From Pseudomonadota bacterium (GTDB taxonomy: Bacteria; Myxococcota_A; Polyangia; Polyangiales; Polyangiaceae): a stretch of 64,000 nt of DNA. Shown here piece after piece: positions 1-8,737 of the stretch. The notes beneath the pieces are model-generated. The model made no database searches and was not told where the DNA came from. It saw nothing but the letters and a program-made list of their open reading frames with translations. The position numbers were made by a program, and so were the translations under genes. Location of the stretch: positions 1 to 64,000 of the forward strand of contig JAEYVE010000247.1 in the NCBI GenBank assembly GCA_023432025.1. Reading direction: 5' to 3'. Positions within the stretch are counted from its first letter, which is position 1. Each line of letters starts with the position of its first letter.

Positions 1-1141
1 CGTCACGTTGGTACCGCACATCCCCACCGCGGGAGAAATGAAGACGAAGCCGACGCAGCACTCCGTCCGCGAAATGCGCGAAATCGGCATTCAGCCGGAT
101 CTCTTGGTGTGCCGCTGTGATCGCCACATCACGCAGAGCCTGAAGGAGAAAATCGCGCTGTTCTCCAACGTGCCGGTCGACCGCGTCATCAGCGCCGTAG
201 ACGTCGGTTGCATCTACGAGCTCCCGCTCGCGCTGCACGTGGAGGGCATCGACGACCGCATCGCCGAGCAGCTCAACATCTGGTCTCGCCAGCCGGACCT
301 GTCGCGCTGGGAGCAGACGGTCGACAAGTTCAAGCAGCCGCCCCGGGGCACGGTGCGCGTCGGCGTCATCGGCAAGTACGTGCACCTGAAGGACAGCTAC
401 AAGTCGCTTCACGAGGCGCTCGTCCACGGCGGGCTCGACAGCGACGCCGCCGTTCAGCTCGAGTACATCGACTCCGAGCACCTCGAGCGCGGCGGCTCGT
501 ACATTCGCCAACTCTCCGGACTCGACGCCATCTTGGTGCCGGGCGGCTTCGGGGATCGCGGGGTCGAGGGCAAGATCGCAGCCATCCGCTACGCGCGCGA
601 AAACAACGTGCCGTTCTTCGGTATTTGCTTGGGCATGCAGCTCGCGGTCATCGAGTACGCGCGAAACAAGTGCGGCCTGGAAGGCGCCTCGTCGACCGAG
701 TTCGGCAAGGCCACCAAGTACCCGGTCATCGACCTCATGCCGGATCAGCGCGGCGTGGAGGCCAAGGGCGGCACCATGCGCCTCGGCGCGTACCCCTGCT
801 CGCTCAAGAAGGGCACCCACGCTCAGCAGATTTACGGCGAAACGGAAATCAGCGAGCGCCATCGGCACCGCTTCGAGTTCAACAACGACTTCCGCGACCA
901 GCTCGTCCAAGCAGGTTTGGTGCTCAGCGGCACCAGCCCCGACGAGCGCCTCGTCGAAATCGTCGAGCTGCCGGACCATCCGCACTTCATCGGCTGCCAG
1001 TTCCACCCCGAGTTCAAGAGCCGCCCGCACGACGCTCACCCGCTCTTCTCGAGCTTCATCCAGGCGGCGCTGCGTCGTCGGGACGAGCTCGCGCGCGAGG
1101 CTCGTTCGAGCGACGAGCAACACCCTGCCCCGGTCAACTGA
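1..1141 (+). CDS. pyrG: CTP synthase, C-terminal part (5' truncated by window)
   Basis: Makes CTP from UTP, ATP and glutamine in the cytoplasm. The reading frame is open from base 2, so the start and the first part of the synthetase domain lie outside the window. Visible are the end of the ATP-dependent amidoligase domain ([20 protein letters not shown], typical of PyrG) and a complete class I glutamine amidotransferase domain. The latter has the oxyanion strand PGGFGDRG, the nucleophile Cys in GICLGMQ (codon 626-628) and the His-Glu pair in FHPEFKSRP near the end. About 379 residues are present, against roughly 540 for a full PyrG. The tail after the catalytic domain is Arg- and Ser-rich. 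Identification is firm. Confidence 0.98.
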   Translation, partial: VTLVPHIPTAGEMKTKPTQHSVREMREIGIQPDLLVCRCDRHITQSLKEKIALFSNVPVDRVISAVDVGCIYELPLALHVEGIDDRIAEQLNIWSRQPDLSRWEQTVDKFKQPPRGTVRVGVIGKYVHLKDSYKSLHEALVHGGLDSDAAVQLEYIDSEHLERGGSYIRQLSGLDAILVPGGFGDRGVEGKIAAIRYARENNVPFFGICLGMQLAVIEYARNKCGLEGASSTEFGKATKYPVIDLMPDQRGVEAKGGTMRLGAYPCSLKKGTHAQQIYGETEISERHRHRFEFNNDFRDQLVQAGLVLSGTSPDERLVEIVELPDHPHFIGCQFHPEFKSRPHDAHPLFSSFIQAALRRRDELAREARSSDEQHPAPVN

Positions 1142-1295
1142 CGCCACGCTGGGTGCCCCCGTGTGGGGCCTCCGAGGAGCCGAGTCCACGCTACTGGCGC
1201 CGTCGCTGACCCTTCGCGGGCTCCCCGCGCGGCGCCGTCGCGTGGGTGCCATCTGAGCCGGCTTGCCCGTTTCCGGCTGTGCTATCAACGAGCCG

Positions 1296-2573
1296 ATGGC
1301 GAAGGCGAGCCCGGGGCGTAAAGGACGTTGGCTGAGTCTTTTCGCGTTGCTCCTGGGCGCCTGTCAGCCGACGGGCGCCGTCCACTCTGCGCTACAACGC
1401 GATTTGCCGACGCTGCGGCGCGACATTCTGACGGAGCGCGCCGAGGGCAAGCTCGACCGCGCCAGAGCAGAGGACATTTCCCGCGCCGTCCTCGAACGCG
1501 AAATCCATACGGCGAGCGGTTCCGTCGGCGCGGCACGCGTCCGTTCCGTGCGCCCCTGCGCGGCACCCTTGTACGGCAGCCTCCGTGAGCGAGCCGACAG
1601 GTTGGACGACATTGGCGCGGAGGCCGCGCTCATCCTCTTCGAGCACGGAAAGCTCGAGGGCCCACTGGCCCGTTATGGCAACTCCGAGGACGGTGCGTGG
1701 CGCGCGGTCGCCGCGCGAGACACGGAAGGCCCCAAAGCCGCTGGCCAGCGTGTCGCCTTTTTCACCGATCCCGACGAGCGAGTTCGACGCGCCGCGCTTC
1801 AAGCGGCCCTCTCCACCGCGGACGCGCGAGATCGCGACGCGCTCCTGGACGTCGCTCGGCTGGATCCGGATCCGATGAGCAGAAGCTTCGCCGTGCAGGC
1901 CCTGGGTCGCCTTGGCGGAGAGCGCACGGTGCTCGGCTTGAAAGATCGCTGGGAACGCGCCGACGAAGGCCTGCGGTTGGTCATCGTGGACGCCTGGGCT
2001 GCGCCAGCGTCTTTCCGGGACGGTGGGCGGGTCGCACTCCTCCGGCTTGCGGAGACCAGCTCCGGGTTGCCCGCGCTCCGTGCTGCGCAGGCGCTGAGCC
2101 GCGCAGAAGGGGAAGTGCGCGAGGTCGGCGTGCAGAAGCTGCTCGACGCCGCGCAAAATGGCACGCGAGAGGAACGCCGCATGGCGCTCACCGCGCTCCC
2201 CGCAGACCGCCCCGAAACGCTCACGGCGCTCGACGTAGCGACGCGGGACCCCGATCGCGAAGTGGCCGTTCTTGGTTGGGCTCGCCTTCTCGACTTTCCG
2301 GAGCGTCGTACAGCCGCGCTCTCGACCCTGGAAACCCTCGCGAAAGGCCAGGATTCGCTTGCGATCCAGGCCCGCGCCGCGTTGTCTGCCACGCGCGCGC
2401 AGGCGGTCGCTCCGCTGCTCGTGAAACAGCTCGAAGATCGGCGGGCGGAGCTCCGCGAGAGCGCGGCGATCGGCTTGGTGCGCTTGGGTAAGCCAGAAGA
2501 TGCCGCCCTCGTGCTCGCGGACTCCAGTCCTCGCGTTCGCATGCAGGTCGCGTGCCGCATATTGATGCGCTGA
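1296..2573 (+). CDS. HEAT-repeat lipoprotein
   Basis: Predicted lipoprotein of 425 residues, function unknown. I chose the ATG at 1296 because it gives a short basic N-terminus, a hydrophobic core and the lipobox LLLGAC at about residues 18-23. The frame also allows a TTG at 1263, but that would put 11 unneeded residues before the signal. From about residue 130 the protein consists of helical repeats of about 30 residues (for example the segments with PDERVRRAALQAAL and DPMSRSFAVQALGRLGG), the pattern of HEAT/PBS-lyase-like repeats used for protein binding. It lies downstream of pyrG in the same direction, but the 154-bp gap gives no reason to assume one operon. No enzymatic motif is visible. 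Confidence 0.75.
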   Translation: MAKASPGRKGRWLSLFALLLGACQPTGAVHSALQRDLPTLRRDILTERAEGKLDRARAEDISRAVLEREIHTASGSVGAARVRSVRPCAAPLYGSLRERADRLDDIGAEAALILFEHGKLEGPLARYGNSEDGAWRAVAARDTEGPKAAGQRVAFFTDPDERVRRAALQAALSTADARDRDALLDVARLDPDPMSRSFAVQALGRLGGERTVLGLKDRWERADEGLRLVIVDAWAAPASFRDGGRVALLRLAETSSGLPALRAAQALSRAEGEVREVGVQKLLDAAQNGTREERRMALTALPADRPETLTALDVATRDPDREVAVLGWARLLDFPERRTAALSTLETLAKGQDSLAIQARAALSATRAQAVAPLLVKQLEDRRAELRESAAIGLVRLGKPEDAALVLADSSPRVRMQVACRILMR

Positions 2574-3177
2574 ACAGCCGTCACGGTCATCGCGCAGCGG
2601 CGAAGGCTCCGCGGCGCCCTCCAACGAATGGCTGACATGGGCCGAGCGGAGTGACTCGACGGAGGGCCTCTGCGCCGCGCTGCGACATGTGATGCGTGTG
2701 GGAGTGACGCTCACATGAAGCGCACAGCTGTGAGCGATTTCACATGCTTTCGCCTGCTGCGCGCGCCCTGATGGGGCGGCGTGCTCCGGCGCGCTCTCTC
2801 GAACCTTGACAGTTCGTCATGCCGCCGCAGAAACTGCACAGGGTGGCTACGTACCAGCGACTGGTACCCGCCTCGAGGGAAGGGTGACGAAGCGTGCGGC
2901 CGGGGTCGCCGTGCTCGCGTTCTCGTGTCAAACGCACGAGCGAGGGCATCCGTCACGCCTCCTCACCCGACGCGACGGAGAGCGCGTAGCGCCCGCTCGA
3001 AAATCCTCTCCCGTCTCCTGGTCCGTCCATCCTCCCCCCAGTCTCGCTCCTTCGCTTACCCCTCGGACGCGGCCGCACGTCACCGGCTCACCGCAGTCCG
3101 CCATCACCAACCGCTCGCGGGCAGCGTGCCGAGCTCGCGCGAGTCGGAGGTCGTCCGTCCGAGATAGGTAGACCACC
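2574..3177. other. Intergenic region with clustered TCACATG sites
   Basis: No convincing gene in 604 bp. Open frames here have a composition and length expected for high-GC non-coding DNA. The segment 2686-2746 holds three copies of TCACATG: 2686-2692 (inverted), 2711-2717 and 2740-2746. An 8-bp inverted repeat (CGCTCACA at 2708-2715, TGTGAGCG at 2729-2736) overlaps the middle one. A TTGACA at 2806-2811 has no good -10 partner. The region presumably carries control sites for the signalling operon that starts at 3178. Confidence 0.4.
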
Positions 3178-6100
3178 GTGCTATTCTCCTTTCGCTCGAA
3201 GCTGCGTCTCGTCGTCGTTGCAACGATATTGGCGCTCCTGATGTTGGTGCTCGGAAGCGCCCTCATCGGCTTTCGCCTGTCGAACGCGCTCGACCACATC
3301 GAGGGGCGCCTCGTACCGAAAGCCGAGCTCGGACCCATGCTCGAGTCCGAGTTCGCCACGTTGCGGCACGACTTGGACGAGGCCTCGAGAAGACGGGACC
3401 GCGCGGCGCTCGACGCGACCTTGGCCGCCAAGGTCCGCATCATCACCCTCATCACCACGCGTGACACGGCGCTGGACTCCGAAGAGGCGGCCAACCTCCG
3501 CTGGGCCATCCAAGACTACTATGACGCCGCACGGAACGTCGCCGACCGCGTCATCGCCAACGACACCCTCGAGTCACTGACCGAGGTCGTCGAGTTCAAG
3601 CGCCAGCGCGAACTGAGGGCGCGGGAGTTGATCCGCGAAACGACGAGCCTGAGCCAAAGCGAGCTCGCCGCGGGTTTCGAGACGGTCCGGCACGTCCACC
3701 GACAGTCGCACTTCTTCCGGCTGGCGCTGGGCCTCGGCGCAATCGTCGTCGTCGTCGCGTTGGCGCTCTGGGTCATCATCGGCCTCCTGCGCTCTTTGGA
3801 CGCCCTCACGAACGGCTTCTCCCGTTTCGCGAGCGGCGACTTCTCCCGCGCCATCGCCCTCGAGACGAACGACGAGCTCGGGAAGCTGGCCGCCGAAGCC
3901 AACCGGATGGCGGAAAGCTTGCGCAATGGCGCCGAGCTGCGAGAGCGCACGGCCTGGGTGAGCGAGGGGCGCGCCGAGCTCGAAGACGAGCTGCGCGGGG
4001 ACCCCTCGCTCGAGGCGTTGACGGAGAAGGCGCTCGTCTTCCTCTCGCTGCGCGTCTCCGCCGTGACGGCCGGCCTCTACATCAGCGACGACCGAGGCTC
4101 GTTCCTGCTGCGCAGCTCGTTCGCGAGGGAAGGTGGCGCGGACCCGGTCTCCACGCAGGCGTTTCGCGCAGGCGAAGGCCTCCTCGGACAGGCCGTCGCC
4201 CGAGAGGACGTTTGGGTCGTGGACTGTCCTCCGGGTTACCTGAAGGTGCACTCCGGGCTCGGCAGCGCCGAGCCCGGAGTGCTGGTCTTCCTCCCGCTCG
4301 TGCACTTGAACAAGGTGGTTGGCATCGTCGAGCTCGGGTTTTTCGAGCGACCCTCGGAGCTCGCCATCCAGTTCCTTTCGTCCGTTCGGATGGCTCTCGC
4401 CATTGCCCTCTCGGCGGCCGAGTCCCGCACGGCGCTTCGCGAGCTCCTCGCCGAGGCGCAGCGTCAAGCCGAACGTCTCGCCGCGCAAGAGGAGGAGCTT
4501 CGTGTCAGCAACGAAGAGCTGCGCAACCAGCAAGAAGAGCTACGCCGCGCAAATAGCCAACTCAGTCAGCAAAGACAGACGCTGAGCGAGCAGAACCTCG
4601 AGCTCGAGCAGGCGCACCTCCGCGTTCAGCAGAAGGCAGACGAAATCGCGCGGGTCAGCAACTACAAGTCGCAGTTCGTCGCGAACATGTCGCACGAGCT
4701 GCGGACCCCGCTCAACAGCATGCTGGTTCTCTCTCGGCTCCTGGCGGACAACGAGAGCGGGAACCTCACGCAGCGGCAGGTCGAGCACTGCCTGACGGTG
4801 CACTCGGCCGGCCAAGACCTGCTCTCGTTGATCAACCAAATCCTCGATCTCGCCAAAATCGAGGCGGGGAGACAGGAGCTGGTCTTCGAAAAGGTCGAGC
4901 TGTCTCGCCTCACGGAGCACGCGGAGCGCGTCTTCGACCCCTTGGCGCGTGAGAAAGGAGTCGAGCTGGTCGTGGAACACGACGCGGAACTGCCTCCGTT
5001 CATCGTGACGGACCGCGGGCGGCTCGAGCGGATCGTGACGAACCTGCTCGGCAACGCGGTCAAGTTCACGCAACGAGGCCGCGTCACGCTGCGCGTGGCG
5101 CGCGCCGACCCTGGGACGACGCTCCGGGGCGGCCGCTCCGCGCAAGGCATGATCGCCTTCTCGGTGACGGACACCGGCATCGGTATCGCCGAGTCGGACC
5201 GCGACCGCGTCTTCGCGCCCTTCGAACAGGTCGAGGCACAGACCAATCGTCGCTACGGCGGCACCGGGCTCGGCCTCGCGATCGCGCGCGAGTCGGCCGA
5301 GCTCCTGGAGGGCGACCTCATGCTGGAGAGCACGCTCGGGCAAGGCAGCACCTTCACCTGTTTCTTGCCCGAGCGGCCCTCCTCGCGAGGCGCCCCGACC
5401 GAGAACGCCAAACGCACCCTGTCTCCAGAGCGCGCGGTGGTCGACGACCGCACGTCGATCACCCCGGGCGAGCCTCACTTGCTCGTCATCGAGGACGACG
5501 AGGTCATCAAGACCCAGCTCTTCGACATCATCCACGCGCGCGGCTTCAAGGCGGTGCTCGCCGCGACGGGCGAGGAGGGCATCCAGCTCGCGAGAGAGCT
5601 CCGCCCCCATGGCATCGTGCTCGACGTTCGTTTGCCCGACATCGACGGCTGGACCGTGCTCGAGCGGCTGCGCGACGACCCGGCCACGCACGGCACCCCC
5701 GTGCACTTCATGTCGGCGGTCGACGCGCCCGAGCGCGGACTTGCACTGGGCGCCATCGGCTACCTGACGAAACCAGCTTCTCGCGCCGAGCTCGCCGAAG
5801 TCGTCCACCGGCTGACCCCTAGGGCCACCCAAAGCACACCGCGCGTCCTCGTGGTGGAGGACAACCCCATCGAGGGCGACTCCGTCGTGGACATGCTGAG
5901 CAAGGAGGGCTTCGAGGCGCGCCACGTGGCGACCGCTGCCGACGCCATTTCGACGCTCGAGGCCCAGCACTTCGACTGCATGATCCTGGATCTGGGCCTG
6001 CCCGACATGGACGGGCTCGGTCTCTTGGAAACGCTCAGCCGAAGGTCGGACGTCGACACGCCGAGCGTCGTCGTGCACACGGCCCGCGCCCTCAGCAAGA

Positions 6101-6648
6101 AGGAAACACACCAGCTCGAGGCCTACGTCGAAACCGTCGTTTTGAAGGACGGCAACTCCGAGGCGCGCCTGCTCGACGAGGTGCGTCTCTTCGTGGGCCA
6201 GCTCGGAAGTCGCATTCCTGCGGCCTCGCCGAGCGACGCGGCGCTGGTCCCCGACGTATCGCTCGAAGGAACCAAACTGCTCCTCGCAGAGGACGACATG
6301 CGCACCGTCTACGCGATCTCGGCGGTGCTGCAGGGTAAGGGCGCCCAGGTGATCGTCGCCGAGACGGGCGCCGAGGCGCTCGAGCTGCTCGCGAACAACC
6401 CCGACGTCGACGGCGTCTTGATGGACATCATGATGCCGGAAATGGACGGCTACGAGGCGATGCGGCGCCTGCGTGCCGACGACCGTTTCACGGACTTGCC
6501 CGTGATTGCCCTGACGGCGAAGGCGATGAAGGGCGAACGCGAGCGTTGCATCATGGCGGGCGCGAGCGAGTACTTGAGCAAGCCCGTCGACGCCAGCCGC
6601 TTGCTCTCGCTCCTGCATCGCTTCTTGACCGCGCGAGGCTCCGCATGA
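3178..6648 (+). CDS. Hybrid sensor histidine kinase with three receiver domains
   Basis: Membrane sensor kinase of 1156 residues. Order: TM1 (about 10-31), a periplasmic helical region (about 32-177), TM2 (about 178-203), HAMP (about 204-255), GAF-like domain (about 280-415), a Glu/Gln-rich coiled coil (about 420-500), HisKA with phospho-His506 in NMSHELRTP, HATPase_c (about 615-735, with N and G boxes), then three receivers with phospho-acceptor Asp816, Asp938 and Asp1083. Start is GTG 3178, directly before the first hydrophobic segment. The stop overlaps the ATG of the CheR gene (ATGA). Periplasmic four-helix input plus CheR next door suggests a kinase adjusted by methylation or a relay with the following kinase. 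Signal unknown. Confidence 0.92.
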   Translation: MLFSFRSKLRLVVVATILALLMLVLGSALIGFRLSNALDHIEGRLVPKAELGPMLESEFATLRHDLDEASRRRDRAALDATLAAKVRIITLITTRDTALDSEEAANLRWAIQDYYDAARNVADRVIANDTLESLTEVVEFKRQRELRARELIRETTSLSQSELAAGFETVRHVHRQSHFFRLALGLGAIVVVVALALWVIIGLLRSLDALTNGFSRFASGDFSRAIALETNDELGKLAAEANRMAESLRNGAELRERTAWVSEGRAELEDELRGDPSLEALTEKALVFLSLRVSAVTAGLYISDDRGSFLLRSSFAREGGADPVSTQAFRAGEGLLGQAVAREDVWVVDCPPGYLKVHSGLGSAEPGVLVFLPLVHLNKVVGIVELGFFERPSELAIQFLSSVRMALAIALSAAESRTALRELLAEAQRQAERLAAQEEELRVSNEELRNQQEELRRANSQLSQQRQTLSEQNLELEQAHLRVQQKADEIARVSNYKSQFVANMSHELRTPLNSMLVLSRLLADNESGNLTQRQVEHCLTVHSAGQDLLSLINQILDLAKIEAGRQELVFEKVELSRLTEHAERVFDPLAREKGVELVVEHDAELPPFIVTDRGRLERIVTNLLGNAVKFTQRGRVTLRVARADPGTTLRGGRSAQGMIAFSVTDTGIGIAESDRDRVFAPFEQVEAQTNRRYGGTGLGLAIARESAELLEGDLMLESTLGQGSTFTCFLPERPSSRGAPTENAKRTLSPERAVVDDRTSITPGEPHLLVIEDDEVIKTQLFDIIHARGFKAVLAATGEEGIQLARELRPHGIVLDVRLPDIDGWTVLERLRDDPATHGTPVHFMSAVDAPERGLALGAIGYLTKPASRAELAEVVHRLTPRATQSTPRVLVVEDNPIEGDSVVDMLSKEGFEARHVATAADAISTLEAQHFDCMILDLGLPDMDGLGLLETLSRRSDVDTPSVVVHTARALSKKETHQLEAYVETVVLKDGNSEARLLDEVRLFVGQLGSRIPAASPSDAALVPDVSLEGTKLLLAEDDMRTVYAISAVLQGKGAQVIVAETGAEALELLANNPDVDGVLMDIMMPEMDGYEAMRRLRADDRFTDLPVIALTAKAMKGERERCIMAGASEYLSKPVDASRLLSLLHRFLTARGSA

Positions 6649-7469
6649 CGCAGGACGAGGTCGAGGCCTTGGAGTGCCGCTTGGTCCTCGAGGCGATTCA
6701 CGCCAGGTACGGGTACGACTTTCGGGGGTACGCCGAGCCGACCATGCGCCGGCGCCTCGTGCAGGCGCTCGGAAAATCCGGCCTCCAGAGCCTCGGAGAG
6801 CTCCAACATCGGCTCCTGGTCGACGCCAGCTTCTTTCGTTGGCTGTTGGACGGGCTCACGGTGCAGGTGAGCGACATTTTCCGTGATCCGGGTTTTTACA
6901 GCGCCTTCCGCGAGCGCGTCGTACCGCTGCTCAAAACGTACCCCGAGCTGAAGATTTGGCACGCTGGATGTGCGTCGGGCGAGGAGGTGTACACCACCGC
7001 AATCCTCCTCACCGAGGCAGGGCTGTACGACAGGGCGCAGCTCTACGCGACGGACATTTCCCCGAGCGCTATCGAACGAGCTCGCGAGGGCAGCTACTCC
7101 GACGGCCTCGCGGAGACGTTCGAGCGGAACTACGCGGCAGCGGGCGGAACGGAGTCCTTCCAGGACTACTACGGCTCGACGTGCGGACGCATCGTGCTAC
7201 GCGATAGCCTCCGCAAGAACATCGTTTTCTTCGAGCACGATCTCGCTTCGGATCACGCGCTGGGCGAGATGCACGTCGTGTTCTGCCGGAACGTACTGCT
7301 CTACTTCGGCGCGGCGCTGCGCGCGCGGGTCATCCACATGTTCGAAAACGCGCTCGTGCACGGCGGGTTCCTTTGTCTAGGGACCAGCGAAACTCTGCTC
7401 CAGTCGGCGATCGGGTTCTCCGAGTTTTCCCGAGAAGAACGCATTTATCGGCGCCGGGGGGCTGCATGA
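6645..7469 (+). CDS. CheR-type SAM-dependent protein methyltransferase
   Basis: 274 residues, the normal size for CheR. The N-terminal helical CheR domain (about 1-60) is followed by the methyltransferase domain with the SAM motif KIWHAGCASGEEVYT, the ATDIS segment and the conserved C-terminal HVVFCRNVLLYF. Family members methylate glutamates on chemoreceptors or on helical regions of sensor kinases. ATG 6645 overlaps the stop of the upstream hybrid kinase, so the two are probably translationally coupled. No MCP and no CheB methylesterase is visible in the window, so the substrate may be the neighbouring kinase; that is inference. Confidence 0.93.
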   Translation: MTQDEVEALECRLVLEAIHARYGYDFRGYAEPTMRRRLVQALGKSGLQSLGELQHRLLVDASFFRWLLDGLTVQVSDIFRDPGFYSAFRERVVPLLKTYPELKIWHAGCASGEEVYTTAILLTEAGLYDRAQLYATDISPSAIERAREGSYSDGLAETFERNYAAAGGTESFQDYYGSTCGRIVLRDSLRKNIVFFEHDLASDHALGEMHVVFCRNVLLYFGAALRARVIHMFENALVHGGFLCLGTSETLLQSAIGFSEFSREERIYRRRGAA

Positions 7470-8737
7470 CGCACGACGATAACACCGTCCCGGCGCGCTC
7501 GTGCGTGCTGGTGGTCGACGACGTCGAGGCCAACTTGGTGACGGCGCGGGCGCTCCTGGAAGGGCTGGACTGCGACGTGGTCACCGCCAGGTCCGGAAAT
7601 GAAGCGCTGCGGCACCTCTTGCGGCGCGACTTCGCCGTCGTGCTCTTGGACGTGCAAATGCCGGGCATGGACGGCTACGAGGTGGCCGAGCACGCGAGAA
7701 CCAACGCGGCCACTCGGGATGTTCCGCTCATCTTCGTCACGGCCACGCACCCTTCGGAGGATCGCATGTTGCGCGGCTACGTCAGCGGCGCCGTGGACGT
7801 CCTGTTCAAGCCCATCGACCCCGCCGTGCTTCGCAGCAAGGTTCGGATTTTCCTCGAGCTCCACGCCGGGCGCCGCGCCCTCAAGGAGCTCGCGGCCTCC
7901 GAGGCGGCGCTCGCGGAGCTCTTCCGCCGTGCGAACGAGGACCTTCAGGCAGCCTACGAGGATCTCAAGGCGATGCAGGCCCAGTTGGTTCAGTCCGCGA
8001 AGATGGCGTCGCTGGGCGAGCTCGTGGCCGGCGTGGCGCACGAAATCAACAACCCTTTGGCCTTCGCGCTGAGTCACCTGGGCACGGTGCACAAAACGCT
8101 CAAGGCGGCCACGCCGAACCCGGGCGACGGCTCGGTGACGCTCTCGCGCGAGGGCTGGGCGCGCGTGGACAACCGCCTTTCGGAAATGAACACGGGCCTT
8201 CTGCGCATCCGCGAGCTGGTGCTCAAGCTGCGCACCTTCGCGCGCATCGACGAGGGTGAGCGCAAGATCGTAGACATTCGTGAGTGCGTGGACTCCGTGC
8301 TCACCATCCTCGATCATCGCCTGGAAGGACGCATCGAAGTGGAGACCGAGTATGCCGAGCCCTACGACCTCGACTGCTACCCGGGCCTCTTGAATCAAGC
8401 GCTGATGAACGTCATCGCCAACGCCCTGGAGTCCATCCCGGAGCGCGGTCACATTCGGCTGTCTAGTGTCGCCGATGGCGAACGCTACGTGATCCGCGTC
8501 CAGGACGACGGGGGCGGCATTCCCCCGCACCTGCGCGACCGCGTGTGTGATCCCTTCTTCACGACCAAGCCCGTCGGTCAAGGCACCGGGCTCGGCCTTG
8601 CCATCACTTACTCCATCGTGCGCAAGCACGGTGGCTCCATCGACTTCAGCGAGGCTCCCGGCGGCGGCACCGTCGTGACCCTCGACTTGCCTCGGAACCC
8701 GCGGCCCCCCGCCGCTCAGAGCGAGAACGGATCATGA
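7466..8737 (+). CDS. Receiver-histidine kinase
   Basis: Soluble protein of 423 residues. An N-terminal receiver (about 10-125, phospho-acceptor Asp62 in LLDVQMPGMDG) is followed by a coiled coil (about 130-180) and a kinase core with the phospho-His192 motif GVAHEINNPL and an HATPase_c domain ending near 415. The HEINNPL H-box is that of HisKA kinases of the NtrB/ZraS type. ATG 7466 overlaps the CheR stop and the gene's own stop overlaps the next ATG, so it sits inside a chain of coupled genes. The receiver may be phosphorylated by the hybrid kinase encoded two genes upstream and tune this kinase. Confidence 0.9.
   Translation: MTHDDNTVPARSCVLVVDDVEANLVTARALLEGLDCDVVTARSGNEALRHLLRRDFAVVLLDVQMPGMDGYEVAEHARTNAATRDVPLIFVTATHPSEDRMLRGYVSGAVDVLFKPIDPAVLRSKVRIFLELHAGRRALKELAASEAALAELFRRANEDLQAAYEDLKAMQAQLVQSAKMASLGELVAGVAHEINNPLAFALSHLGTVHKTLKAATPNPGDGSVTLSREGWARVDNRLSEMNTGLLRIRELVLKLRTFARIDEGERKIVDIRECVDSVLTILDHRLEGRIEVETEYAEPYDLDCYPGLLNQALMNVIANALESIPERGHIRLSSVADGERYVIRVQDDGGGIPPHLRDRVCDPFFTTKPVGQGTGLGLAITYSIVRKHGGSIDFSEAPGGGTVVTLDLPRNPRPPAAQSENGS

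Noticed and set aside
2806..2834. TTGACA as a promoter for the signalling operon
   Set aside because: No -10-like sequence at a suitable distance, and it lies 370 bp from the gene.
4540..6618. Long open frame on the opposite strand of the hybrid kinase
   Set aside because: An Arg/Val-rich shadow caused by GC-rich codons; the kinase frame has clear domains.
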